From: Anthracocystis setariae
Taxonomy: Eukaryota > Basidiomycota > Ustilaginomycetes > Ustilaginales > Ustilaginaceae
Length of the DNA stretch: 64,000 nt
Direction of reading: 5' to 3'
NCBI GenBank assembly: GCA_928724745.1
Contig: CAKMXJ010000011.1
Coordinates: 186,001-250,000 of the forward strand
Positions within the stretch are counted from its first letter, which is position 1; the number at the start of each line of letters is the position of its first letter. Positions 10,661 through 20,113 of the stretch are shown in pieces. Both the position numbers and the translations under genes were made by a program. Below the pieces are notes generated by a model. It did no database searches, had not been told where the DNA came from, and saw only the letters and a list, made by a program, of their open reading frames with translations.

Positions 10661-11430
10661 TACACCTTTTTTCAATCAAGTTCGGTATGCCGGCGTACGG
10701 AATTCGGAATAAGCGAGCTTGTTCGAACTGCTTGTTCGGTATTGTCCAAGTGTTTCGGTGTAGCGTGTCAGACAAAATCGATAAAGCTGAGGATCGAATT
10801 CGGTATCCGAACGGTGTCTGAGTGAGAGTTGTCCTCACCGTAGCTTCCAAGACACATCCTCCTCGCCATCGCTGCTAACCACTACCACCATACCACGTTC
10901 TTGTACTGTATCATAGCTTCACATCGCAATGGTACGTCATAACAGAACTGTAAGCAACGTGTAACGCTCATCGAGTTCCTGCCTCCATACTCGCCGTGGC
11001 TGAACATCGCCGAGAACGTCTTCTCGAAGGTCAAGCCTGTAGTCACACGTCACGACGCCGCTACCGCCATCCAGCGTTTCGGTCTCTGAACTGTACTGTA
11101 TTGCACTGTAGCGCTCATCGTCACACGTAATCGCAATCGTAGCTGTCTTGTCATCGTTTCCATTGCCAAACCATCATCTCAAGTACAGTAACAACGCTAA
11201 AGACAGTGATCAAGGAACTACTTGGTTACCGAACACGCTTGTTATACCGAACTTGTAAGCAAGCATTACCGAACTTGATGTGTATCTTACCGAAAAGCAT
11301 ACTTGATACCGAACAACTGTACCGAAAAGCATACATGCTACCGAACAACTGTATCGAATAGCAGTGTAGTTACCAAACTTGTTATCGAAGTTGACAGTCC
11401 GAATTCCGAACTTGATCGAAAAAAGGTGTA
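10661..11430. mobile_element. Tc1/mariner-type element remnant, copy 1
   Basis: This 770-bp element is bounded by TA dinucleotides and inverted ends. The left end reads CACCTTTTTTCAATCAAGTT; the right end, reverse-complemented, reads CACCTTTTTTCGATCAAGTT, one mismatch. Both subterminal regions are rich in a CCGAAC/GTTCGG word. A plus-strand fragment inside matches the C-terminal catalytic part of Tc1-type DDE transposases, but there is no full transposase frame. The element is therefore non-autonomous. A second copy of identical length lies 1,307 bp downstream in the same orientation. Confidence 0.85.
10967..11089 (+). pseudogene. Transposase 3' fragment (DDE_3), copy 1
   Basis: The frame from 10967 to the stop at 11089 encodes LIEFLPPYSPWLNIAENVFS and then KVKPVVTRHDAATA. 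The LPPYSPxLNxxEN..FSKxK pattern is the hallmark around the last catalytic acid of Tc1/mariner (DDE_3) transposases. An in-frame stop lies just upstream (near 10940), and the rest of the transposase is missing, so this is a remnant and not a working gene. Confidence 0.75.
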
Positions 11431-11967
11431 ATTATAAGATTTCACGGTACGAAAGCGTGTGAAATGAACCAACACGCAGAGACGAAGTGCCGAAGAAAAG
11501 AAATCATTTGGCAATTTTAAAGTGGTAGGCTACGCAAAGTCAACGGTAAACTTTCCGACTGTCCATTCGTTCGCATTGCAACGCCACACAACACAACGCA
11601 TCGTAGCGCAACGCAACGAAGCGTAACATGCACACATGCAGCTCCAAACTGCGAACCGATGTCATGGAGTGAAAGTAGTATCGCACAGTGTTTGCATCAA
11701 ACCTCCCAACCTCAAGCGTCAAATCCGTTCCACCCGAAACCATCTTCTTGGAATCGCTCCTGCCATCGTTTAGAGAATGAGAGAACGCCAAGGTGCTGCA
11801 TGGAAATAATGTGTCTGGCCAGCATCGTTACAATTCATAAGGTATTGTACTATACTGTACAGTCTGTCCTGTACTCAACACGGGTCGGGAAAATATGTAT
11901 TCATCTATCCGGAAACAATCTTGAATTTGAAACCGAAGCATGTCCAAGCAGCTGCACAGTGCCACAA
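11431..11967. other. Spacer between the two Tc1-like copies
   Basis: This is 537 bp of non-repeated sequence with no convincing reading frame. Near 11580-11625 there is an imperfect CAACGCA/AACGCAAC-rich stretch, and near 11840-11875 several TACTGTAC-type words. Confidence 0.4.
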
Positions 11968-12737
11968 TACACCTTTTTTCAATCAAGTTCGGTATGCCGG
12001 CGTACGGAATTCGGAATAAGCGAGCTTGTTCGAACTGCTTGTTCGGTATTGTCCAAGTGTTTCGGTGTAGCGTGTCAGACAAAATCGATAAAGCTGAGGA
12101 TCGAATTCGGTATCCGAACGGTGTCTGAGTGAGAGTTGTCCTCACCGTAGCTTCCAAGACACATCCTCCTCGCCATCGCTGCTAACCACTACCACCATAC
12201 CACGTTCTTGTACTGTATCATAGCTTCACATCGCAATGGTACGTCATAACAGAACTGTAAGCAACGTGTAACGCTCATCGAGTTCCTGCCTCCATACTCG
12301 CCGTGGCTGAACATCGCCGAGAACGTCTTCTTGAAGGTCAAGCCTGTAGTCACACGTCACGACGCCGCTACCGCCATCCAGCGTTTCGGTCTCTGAACTG
12401 TACTGTATTGCACTGTAGCGCTCATCGTCACACGTAATCGCAATCGTAGCTGTCTTGTCATCGTTTCCATTGCCAAACCATCATCTCAAGTACAGTAACA
12501 ACGCTAAAGACAGTGATCAAGGAACTACTTGGTTACCGAACACGCTTGTTATACCAAACTTGTAAGCAAGCATTACCGAACTTGATGTGTATCTTACCGA
12601 AAAGCATACTTGATACCGAACAACTGTACCGAAAAGCATACATGCTACCGAACAACTGTATCGAATAGCAGTGTAGTTACCGAACTTGTTATCGAAGTTG
12701 ACAGTCCGAATTCCGAACTTGATCGAAAAAAGGTGTA
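11968..12737. mobile_element. Tc1/mariner-type element remnant, copy 2
   Basis: This is the second 770-bp copy, in the same orientation, again with TA at both ends and the same inverted ends. By eye it differs from copy 1 at only about three positions (for example TCG to TTG in the transposase fragment), so the two copies are recent relative to the decay of the coding region. Flanking bases outside the TA differ between copies, which supports two insertions rather than a local segmental duplication. Confidence 0.85.
12274..12396 (+). pseudogene. Transposase 3' fragment (DDE_3), copy 2
   Basis: This has the same remnant frame as in copy 1, with LPPYSPWLNIAENVF followed by LKVK in place of SKVK. 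It is not functional as it stands. Confidence 0.72.
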
Positions 12738-15284
12738 TTATAATGCGAAGAATCCACCCACAAACATAAATTCAGATCGATTGTGGAAGCTACAGAACTG
12801 TATACAGTCGTCATGCAACTCGAGGGTCCAAGCGCAGCGGTAGTTTGGACACCACACCGCAGTCAAACTCGTGAGATCGAACGGACACTGTTAGCTTGCC
12901 ATCCAGCCCTGTCGATCCAAATCCATCAGCGCTAGGTACTTGTAGCCAAGCTAGCTTCGTTGAGTCTAGGGTGGAACGCCGTCGTCGACTCTACAAGTGT
13001 CACTACTGGACAGGACGAAACAGAACAGAACAGAACGAAGAGATGCAAAGTATCTGGCGCTGGCGACAACGACCATACCCTACTACGCCGTCCAACGAGT
13101 CTGTGGTCAGTGTTGGCCGTTGTTCTCAAAAGGGTGGATGGAGGCGTTGAGAGTGGTCGCTCAGGAAGGGTCTCTGCTCATGTGCCGCCTTGGAACCAGA
13201 TTCACGGGTCGAGTCTAAATCCGCACTGGCCATCGGCCCAGTCTCGGTTGTGCCCACTGCGTAGATTCGACGGGCAGAGCAGAAAACACCCAATTCACAT
13301 GACAAAAAATAAATTATAAAACTATGATCTGGTACTGTAGACTGTCGCTTAAGCTTGATTTTCCGACGATTTCTCAGGCTCCAGAGTCACAGTCAGTGTA
13401 CCCACGCTTTTCGGACTACACCGGCATATACAACAAGAACGGCCTGAACATGCATGCCCTTTTCCCTTCTCATTCTACATGTGCTTCCAAGCTTCAATCC
13501 TCTGGTCGGATCAGCCGACAGCTTCTGCAAGAATGCAGACGAGCGCATGTCTGTGAGAAACGCGCGACTCTGTTGCATGTCTACCGGACCGGCGCTGGCT
13601 CGCCATCCGACGTTGCTGTTCAGTACTGTACTTAACTGCTTTTATTCAATGCGAAGAACCTACCTTGTATAAGCCACTGACATCTTCCATCTTCCATTGT
13701 CCTAGATCCTGGTTCATGCCACGCCAGCTCGTCATTGTCCACGGATCCGATATCGTTGGCGCACGTTGGCGGTAGCGCGTGACACACCATCGCTGCGGCT
13801 ATATCGATCAGTTCCGAACCAACGCCGTAGTCGAGAAACAAAGCCGTTTTAGCGACTTTGGCTAGAGACGACATCGCTGCAGGTACAAGTACGTGATGCA
13901 ATCTCCATGTGGTTGTGCTGACCAGCCAGTCGACACATGGACCGCGCTAGAGATGAAGTCAATGTCATTCAAGCTAAGGCGGCAAACCCTTCCAGAGTGC
14001 AGCGATTCGATCCTGACGACCCTGCACTCAGATCGGACGAACCGCAAGATTTTCAATCCACATGCATTAATCGCTCTGTTCTATTCTACTGTACTGTGCT
14101 GTAGTTCTCTTGCGCTCTCCAGCCAACCTTGTGTGAGCCGGGCAAACTACTTGTTCTTGCAGGTGGCTTTTCTCGCCTATCCACTCTCTCTTTTGTTGGA
14201 GGTGCCGAGACGGTGTTTACTGATCAAATTCATCTTGCTGATTGGTCTACGCTGATGAGATGGCCCACGGCTTCGGCAGATGCGCCATTTGCGCTGTCAG
14301 CGAGTGCAGCCAAATCAAGGATGTGTTTCTGTCTCGCCTTGCCTGTCATGGACCGTTCCTGTTTCGCTACCTCTGATCTGACTTTCAGCACCGAACTTAC
14401 AGAGAGTCGAATCTTGGCGTTGCTCCAATACAGTCCACATCACCGTCGCTCCTTAGTTATTCCCACCTAACCGAGTTCAGACGCCAATGACCATCGTGAC
14501 CCTCCATTGTTCGCCTTTGCATTTCCGGGCTTGGCCGAAGCTTTCATTTGTTGTGACCCTTGGGCTGGTATCGATCAATGCACCGTGATACCCGGCCATT
14601 TCATGCCATGATCAAGGACGGTACATCTAAACTGCATCGTCAAACTACATCACAAGAACGACGGCACAATTCGACAATCAATCGTGATGCGATGACAAGT
14701 CTGTAAGCCGTACGTCTTTCTTCGGCTGTAAGGCGTGGTTGAATTCGTCCTGTGTCAGCATCTGACATCGATCTACTGGAGCGGCAACAGCCATGGCGAT
14801 GACGGCTCACACACTGCACTGACGGTATGGTTCAGACAGGGTCCAGAGACGGCTCGCACGTCAAGCTGCAGCTTTTGCTTCCGACATACGCGACGGCCGG
14901 AGAAATAGTTGTGCTCAAATCTAATTGGCTCGATAACAAATTAGCTTTCCACCCACGCGCAATAGATAAGCAAGTTCGACGCACTTGTCGACGACACACT
15001 TTTCGGCCAATTCTCAATTGGGGTCCAAACCGGTTTGACCGAGGATGCTGCTGAATACTCTACCACAGCACAAAATCACCGACCCCTGCCCAAGCTTCCA
15101 TCCCATCGGCGATCCAGTCAGAACCCCATCCTCACGATCATGCAACACCATCATCAAGCGGGAGTGAAAGCAACCCAGGAGACTGTTCGAAACTACTATC
15201 ATTAGAAGAAAATGAAATCTATGTGCCAACTGATCAGATACAGTAGTAAAAACCCGTCCAACTCCAAAACTCTATCCGCCTACT
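12738..15284. other. Long intergenic region, no supported gene
   Basis: These 2.5 kb lie between the second transposon copy and the EF3 stop codon. Open frames are short (at most about 120 codons), overlap on both strands and show no domain or signal that I recognise. Several TACTGTA/TGTACTGTA words occur (13330, 13623, 14090). An ncRNA cannot be excluded by eye. Confidence 0.45.
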
Positions 15285-18200
15285 CTACTCGTCATCGGTG
15301 TCGGGCTCGCGCTCACCACCGTAGGTAAGCCATCGACTCAGACGCAAACGACGTCGCTCCTCCTGTGCTTTCTTTTCGTTACGAGTGAGCTTCTTCTTGC
15401 CCTTCTTGGCCTTGAACTTGGTCATGTCCTGATCCGCTTCATCGCCCGAGCCAGCAGGTGTAGGCGCAGCCGACGAGACGGGCGTGCCCGCCTTGGACGC
15501 CAGACGCGACGCCACAGTGCTGCCCGGCAAAGGCGTACCAGGCACCGAAGCGCCAGGTGTCGAAGCATTCTCCATCTCGTCCAAGAACGCCCCCTCTGCA
15601 ATCGAACCCTTGTTCCTTGAAGTGATCTTACCACCCTCGACGTTCCAGATCTCGGGGCAGAGCGCACCGACGAACTCCATGTTGTGCGAGATGATCACCA
15701 CCGCACCTGCCCAGTCACGAATCGCAGTAGCAAGACCACCAAGTGCGTCCCGGTCCAAGTAGTTGGTAGGCTCATCCAACACCAAAACCTGCGGGTTGTT
15801 CCACATGGCGGCAGCAAGAACCACCTTGACCTTCTGACCACCCGAGTAGCCACCCACAGCGTGGTGCTGAGCGATCTCACCCTGCAAACCGACCGCCTCG
15901 AGATGCTGACGGATCAGCTTGACGCTGATCTCTCGCGAACCGGCACCTTCACGCGAAGCCTCGAAATCGTCAAACTGCTGCACCAGCTTGCTGAAGCCGA
16001 GTTCGAGCAGACGCTCGCGTGGGATCCAAGAGTTGTGCTTGTGCTCGTAGCCAACCCACTTGATCTCGTACTGGTACGACTTTTTCAGCTTCTGTCGACC
16101 CACAATGTACTCGACCTTGCGCGACTCGCCCGTAGTCGACTTGATCGGCGTTTCCATCTGCGCCTTCTCCTCGTCCGTCATCTTACGCGATGCTTTCTCG
16201 GTCATCTCTCGATCGTGACCGTCCTGGTAACGCCATGCGATGTATTCGACCGCCGTCTTCTCGAGATGCTGCTCGAGATGGTGGAAAGCGTGCTGCGCCA
16301 TCATGGCAATACGCAAGTTGGGATGCTTCTCCACCTTACCGGTCTGAGGAACCACCTCACCCGTGAGGACCTTGATGAGCGTACTCTTACCAGCACCGTT
16401 GGGACCGAGCACACCAACACGGCTCGAAAGGCTGATGGCGCAAGAAGTGTCGTTGAGCGAAGGCTTGCTCATGCCCGGGTAGGTGAAGGTGCAATTGGAC
16501 ATCTTGAGAATGGTACGCGTGCTGGATCGGACACCCATAAGCGAACCGGGAGGCGGGAAAGAGAACTTGACGGTGGTAGCGGCGAGCGAGTAGTAAGCCT
16601 TGGCCTCGGGCTTGGTCTTGACAAAGTCCGAGAGGTTACCCTTGTAGTATCGCAGCTTCTTCTTTTCGTAGTGGATGATGTCCGTGCAGACGTTGTCGAG
16701 GAACCCAGAGTCGTGCGAGACGGTGACGACGGTGATCTGATTGTTGGTGACTAGGAAGTTCTCCAACCATGCGATCGACTGGACGTCCAAGTGGTTTGTG
16801 GGTTCATCAAGCAAGTAGACCACCGCGTCGGAAAGCATGGCGCGAGCAAGCTCGAGCTTCATCTTCCAACCACCAGAGAGCGAAGCCACGGGGTTCTGCT
16901 GTTTCTCATCGTCGAATCCGACTTCGCGAAGCTTCTCGGCGACCTCCTCGCGCGACTTGCCGACAAGCTTTTTGTCGTTGGCGATAAAGTCAATGATAGG
17001 CGTGTTTCCATCCTCGCCTTGAAGACTGTGCTCGACCATGAGGGTTCGCACCTCATCCTGCGAAGGGTAGCCCTCGACCTTGCCATCACGCATGGCCTTG
17101 AGCAGCGTCGACTTACCACTACCGTTGGCAGCCACAATACCGTAGCGGTGGCCACGGTAGAGCTTAAGGGTGGTGTGGTTGAGCAAGAGAAGACCACCGT
17201 AGGCGAGCGAGAACTCGGTACGGCAGAGACACTCGCCGGCCTCATCGTCATCCTCCTCTTCAGAGTTACCGAAACGAGCCTTGTCGAGCTCGATGTAGGT
17301 CTTGCGGAGATCGGCGGTAGCGATCTTGGCAGACTCGGCGTCTTTGCAGATTCGGCGAAGATAAGGGAGAACGTAGACGTCGTCCCATGCGCTGGCGTGA
17401 AGAACACGCTTGTTGGCAAGACGTACAATGGTTCTGGAGAGATATTCGAGGCCGGTAAGAGCAAACGCGTCGCTTTTGAGGTTGGCGTGCTCCTCGGGGA
17501 CGTGAGGCTGAACCGCGGCGATAATGGCGTCGAACGCAGCACCACGCTGCTGCTCGAAGACTTTCTTGGGATCTTCGGTAGCAGCACTTGCATCGACAGC
17601 CGCAGTGGCAGCAGTGAGAGTATCGAGGGCGCTCTTGGCGTGCTCGCGAACCTCGGGGAAGGAAGCACCCTTCTCGATACGCTCAACACCGGGAGTGAGT
17701 TCGGGCAAGAATTTGACAGCCTCGTGTGGGTCACGAACGAGCTTGCAAAGGTTGTCAACGACGACGACGGCCTGTCGCTGAACGTTCTGGCTACGCTCGT
17801 TGAGTGCACGGGCAAGCAGAGGAACCATGACGGCGAGCGCCGGGCCAGTGACTTCGGCGACAAAAGTGGTGCCGGAAAGCTTCTTGATGCATTCGGGCAC
17901 AGCGTCGGGCTGAGCCATGCAGCCGACAAGATCGGGAATGAAGGGCTTGATGTCCTTGTTGTCAAGGCAGGCCTCGCAGACCTTGATGGCGGTCTTTCTT
18001 GCCTGCTTGGAGATCTCTGCCTTGGTCTCGTGCATGGCCTTGGTAAGGTACGGGATGAGCTCTACGAGTTGATCACCGATCTGCTCGCTGGCGGAGCCAC
18101 TGAGACGGCCGAGGAGCTTGAGAGCACCTACCTTGGCCTGCCATTTTGCGCTACCGGAGCCAAGCACTTCGTAGAGAGCAGCAAGGAATTCGGGAGCAGC

Positions 18201-18578
18201 CTCGGGTGGGATGAGCGAAAGAAGCGAGCCAGCAGCGGTTTCGGCAGCTTGACGAACGACGTCACCCTTGTCGGCGTACAGCTCAAGGATGGATGGGAGG
18301 GTCCAAAGAAGCCATGGCTCGGCACCGAGAGGGCTGGGAGCATTCTTACCGCCTACCTTGGTGAAGATGGCATCCAGACCGATAGCGGCCGCCTCACGCT
18401 CGTAACCGCTCTTCTTGTTTTTGGAAGCCTTGATGAGGTTGTCGAGGATACCTTGAGATTGAAGGACGCGAAGACCGTTCTGGTTTACGTATTCGGCAAG
18501 CTGCTCTGCAGCAACGTAGCACTCCTCAGCGGAGGGTGCCTTGTAAAGGGCTTCGAGGGCCTGTGTTCCGCTGGACAT
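15285..18578 (-). CDS. tef3: Translation elongation factor 3 (ABC-F ATPase)
   Basis: EF3 is a fungal cytosolic ATPase that acts on the ribosome in each elongation cycle, assisting release of E-site tRNA. The 1,097-residue frame starts with MSSGTQALEALYK and has the full family layout. HEAT-like repeats occupy about residues 1-420. The first ABC domain has Walker A ANGSGKST near 485 and signature LSGGWKMKLELARA. The second ABC domain has Walker A GPNGAGKST near 728 and signature YSGGQKV near 913, with the EF3-specific chromodomain-like insertion (about 825-865, KWVGYEHKHNSWIP) between the two. Both Walker B/LLDEPTNHLD and VLDEPTNYLD motifs are present. The tail is Lys-rich, as expected for ribosome binding. 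It is slightly longer than the yeast protein (about 1,044). It appears intact and single-exon. Confidence 0.96.
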   Translation of the reverse strand: MSSGTQALEALYKAPSAEECYVAAEQLAEYVNQNGLRVLQSQGILDNLIKASKNKKSGYEREAAAIGLDAIFTKVGGKNAPSPLGAEPWLLWTLPSILELYADKGDVVRQAAETAAGSLLSLIPPEAAPEFLAALYEVLGSGSAKWQAKVGALKLLGRLSGSASEQIGDQLVELIPYLTKAMHETKAEISKQARKTAIKVCEACLDNKDIKPFIPDLVGCMAQPDAVPECIKKLSGTTFVAEVTGPALAVMVPLLARALNERSQNVQRQAVVVVDNLCKLVRDPHEAVKFLPELTPGVERIEKGASFPEVREHAKSALDTLTAATAAVDASAATEDPKKVFEQQRGAAFDAIIAAVQPHVPEEHANLKSDAFALTGLEYLSRTIVRLANKRVLHASAWDDVYVLPYLRRICKDAESAKIATADLRKTYIELDKARFGNSEEEDDDEAGECLCRTEFSLAYGGLLLLNHTTLKLYRGHRYGIVAANGSGKSTLLKAMRDGKVEGYPSQDEVRTLMVEHSLQGEDGNTPIIDFIANDKKLVGKSREEVAEKLREVGFDDEKQQNPVASLSGGWKMKLELARAMLSDAVVYLLDEPTNHLDVQSIAWLENFLVTNNQITVVTVSHDSGFLDNVCTDIIHYEKKKLRYYKGNLSDFVKTKPEAKAYYSLAATTVKFSFPPPGSLMGVRSSTRTILKMSNCTFTYPGMSKPSLNDTSCAISLSSRVGVLGPNGAGKSTLIKVLTGEVVPQTGKVEKHPNLRIAMMAQHAFHHLEQHLEKTAVEYIAWRYQDGHDREMTEKASRKMTDEEKAQMETPIKSTTGESRKVEYIVGRQKLKKSYQYEIKWVGYEHKHNSWIPRERLLELGFSKLVQQFDDFEASREGAGSREISVKLIRQHLEAVGLQGEIAQHHAVGGYSGGQKVKVVLAAAMWNNPQVLVLDEPTNYLDRDALGGLATAIRDWAGAVVIISHNMEFVGALCPEIWNVEGGKITSRNKGSIAEGAFLDEMENASTPGASVPGTPLPGSTVASRLASKAGTPVSSAAPTPAGSGDEADQDMTKFKAKKGKKKLTRNEKKAQEERRRLRLSRWLTYGGEREPDTDDE

Positions 18579-19182
18579 GGGGTTTTCTTTGAGTGGTTTT
18601 GGGAGGTGGACTAGATCGGAAAGTGCGAGATTAAAAGGGGGTATCGAGAAGACGAAGCAGCGTTCCTAGATGTGGGAGGCGTGCGTTATCAATGCCAAGC
18701 GACTTTTAGTCTGGAAAGTAGCGAAGAATCGGGGACAAGAGTGGTGGTGGTAATAATCGTAACAGCCGGAAATGCGACGGGAAGAAGTTCCGTCTAGAGA
18801 GTGGTGGCGAAGCTATGGACAGGGGAGGTGTCGATAGACGCAGATGGAGGAAGGGAGGGAGGTGATGAAGATGGGTTGAGCGTCTTGGGTAAAAATCCAG
18901 CTTCAGGTCTGGAAGATGAAATCGACCCAACCTGTCGCTAGGCGCTGATCTGTATACTGTATCACCGTATGTGTGTGCATTTATAATACCGCATTGTACC
19001 TAGAGTACAAAGTCTGTGCTTGCTCTTGCTTGCTCTGTAACGATAGCCGCTTGGCACGGGCAACAAGAAATTTTCGAACGACAGGAAATTTTGCGATCTG
19101 TGTTGAACTTCTTCTTCTGAAAAATGTGAGCTGTTGTTGGCTGCAGCTGCACACACTATCCTCGGTACAAGACCCACACGTT

Positions 19183-19213
<31 letters not shown>

Positions 19214-20113
19214 CTAATTTCTCGGATTTCGCGAATTCGTGAGAATTTCAAGTCAAAAGCTGAAAGGCTGCCTGCTGTGTCGTGGAATGGCAAGTGCAAG
19301 TAAGAGGCCGCAAGTCTCACTCTCACACACTACTGACAGGCGTCGCAGATTCCGACCTGCGAGCATGTGCTCCGCATTTTCAGGGTCCAGATCCATCACT
19401 GCATACGCTGGAACTATCACTGATTCCATTTGTCCTGCTCAGCAATAGTCGTCCTAGGAACAAAGGAGAGTGAGTTACCTCATGCTGAATCTGGACTGGA
19501 CGAGCAATTGCTTCAAACTCGTTCAGACGAGCCAATCTGTCGCCAAGCTGAACCAGTCGGATTCCAAGGGAGCGTGGCCCGATATCAGAAATCAAATCGT
19601 TCCCGATATTGAATCAGATCGGCACGCGACGCGACTGGAAATCGAGACCCTGCGCTTCTCCCTCCACCTTTGCTCTCTCTCTCTCTCTCTCTCTTGCTTG
19701 GGTCGGAAGCAAGCCGAAAGTGTTGGTCTTCATTTCACTGAAGAGCGGCTGTATGCAGTGAGTGAAGCAGAAGTACTGTAGCAGCGAGCTTCAACGGTAA
19801 AGTTAAGCTCAGCAGTTTGCTTTCTTTGCTCTCTCTCTACGCCTCCTTTCGAACTCGAATCCTGCTTGCATCGACCATCGCCTCCAAAGTTTGAAAGCCT
19901 CAACCCTAGCAGCAAGGCGCTTCCACGCCTCCCGACACGATCGGCGCAATTCCGTGCAGCCAAGACAGAACTTTTTCGCATTGACGATGTACTGCTGAAT
20001 CCACATCTCTGCGCACTTGTCGCAACCTTGGAAGCGATCACAATGTACGATTCGCTGTTCTCGTGAGCCAACTCAGCTGTCGGCCACTCCTTCACAGCAA
20101 ACACTTCTTCGCC
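18579..20113. promoter_or_regulatory. Divergent upstream region of EF3 and the Sfi1-like gene
   Basis: EF3 runs leftward and the Sfi1-like gene rightward, so this 1.5 kb holds both promoters. It contains a 28-nt poly-T run (19186-19213) and a CT microsatellite at about 19674-19692. No convincing coding region is seen. Specific promoter elements are not assigned. Confidence 0.5.
19186..19213. repeat. Poly-T tract, 28 nt
   Basis: An uninterrupted run of 28 T lies in the EF3/Sfi1 divergent region. It could be a nucleosome-depleting dA:dT promoter tract or the poly-A scar of a retroposed sequence. Confidence 0.9.

Noticed and set aside
10344..10850. Minus-strand frame sharing its start with one at 11828-12157 (MEATVRTTLTQTPF)
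   Set aside because: The shared part is simply the left end of the duplicated Tc1-like element; the frames then diverge into unrelated flanks. The transposase similarity is on the plus strand.
14129..14470. Possible 113-codon gene and the overlapping 120-codon frame at 13893-14255
   Set aside because: There is no domain, no consistent start and composition like the surrounding non-coding DNA; overlapping frames of similar length occur on both strands.
16791..18614. 607-codon plus-strand open frame opposite EF3
   Set aside because: It is a mirror of the strongly biased EF3 codons, which rarely create antisense stops. The translation matches no family, while the minus strand is unmistakably EF3.
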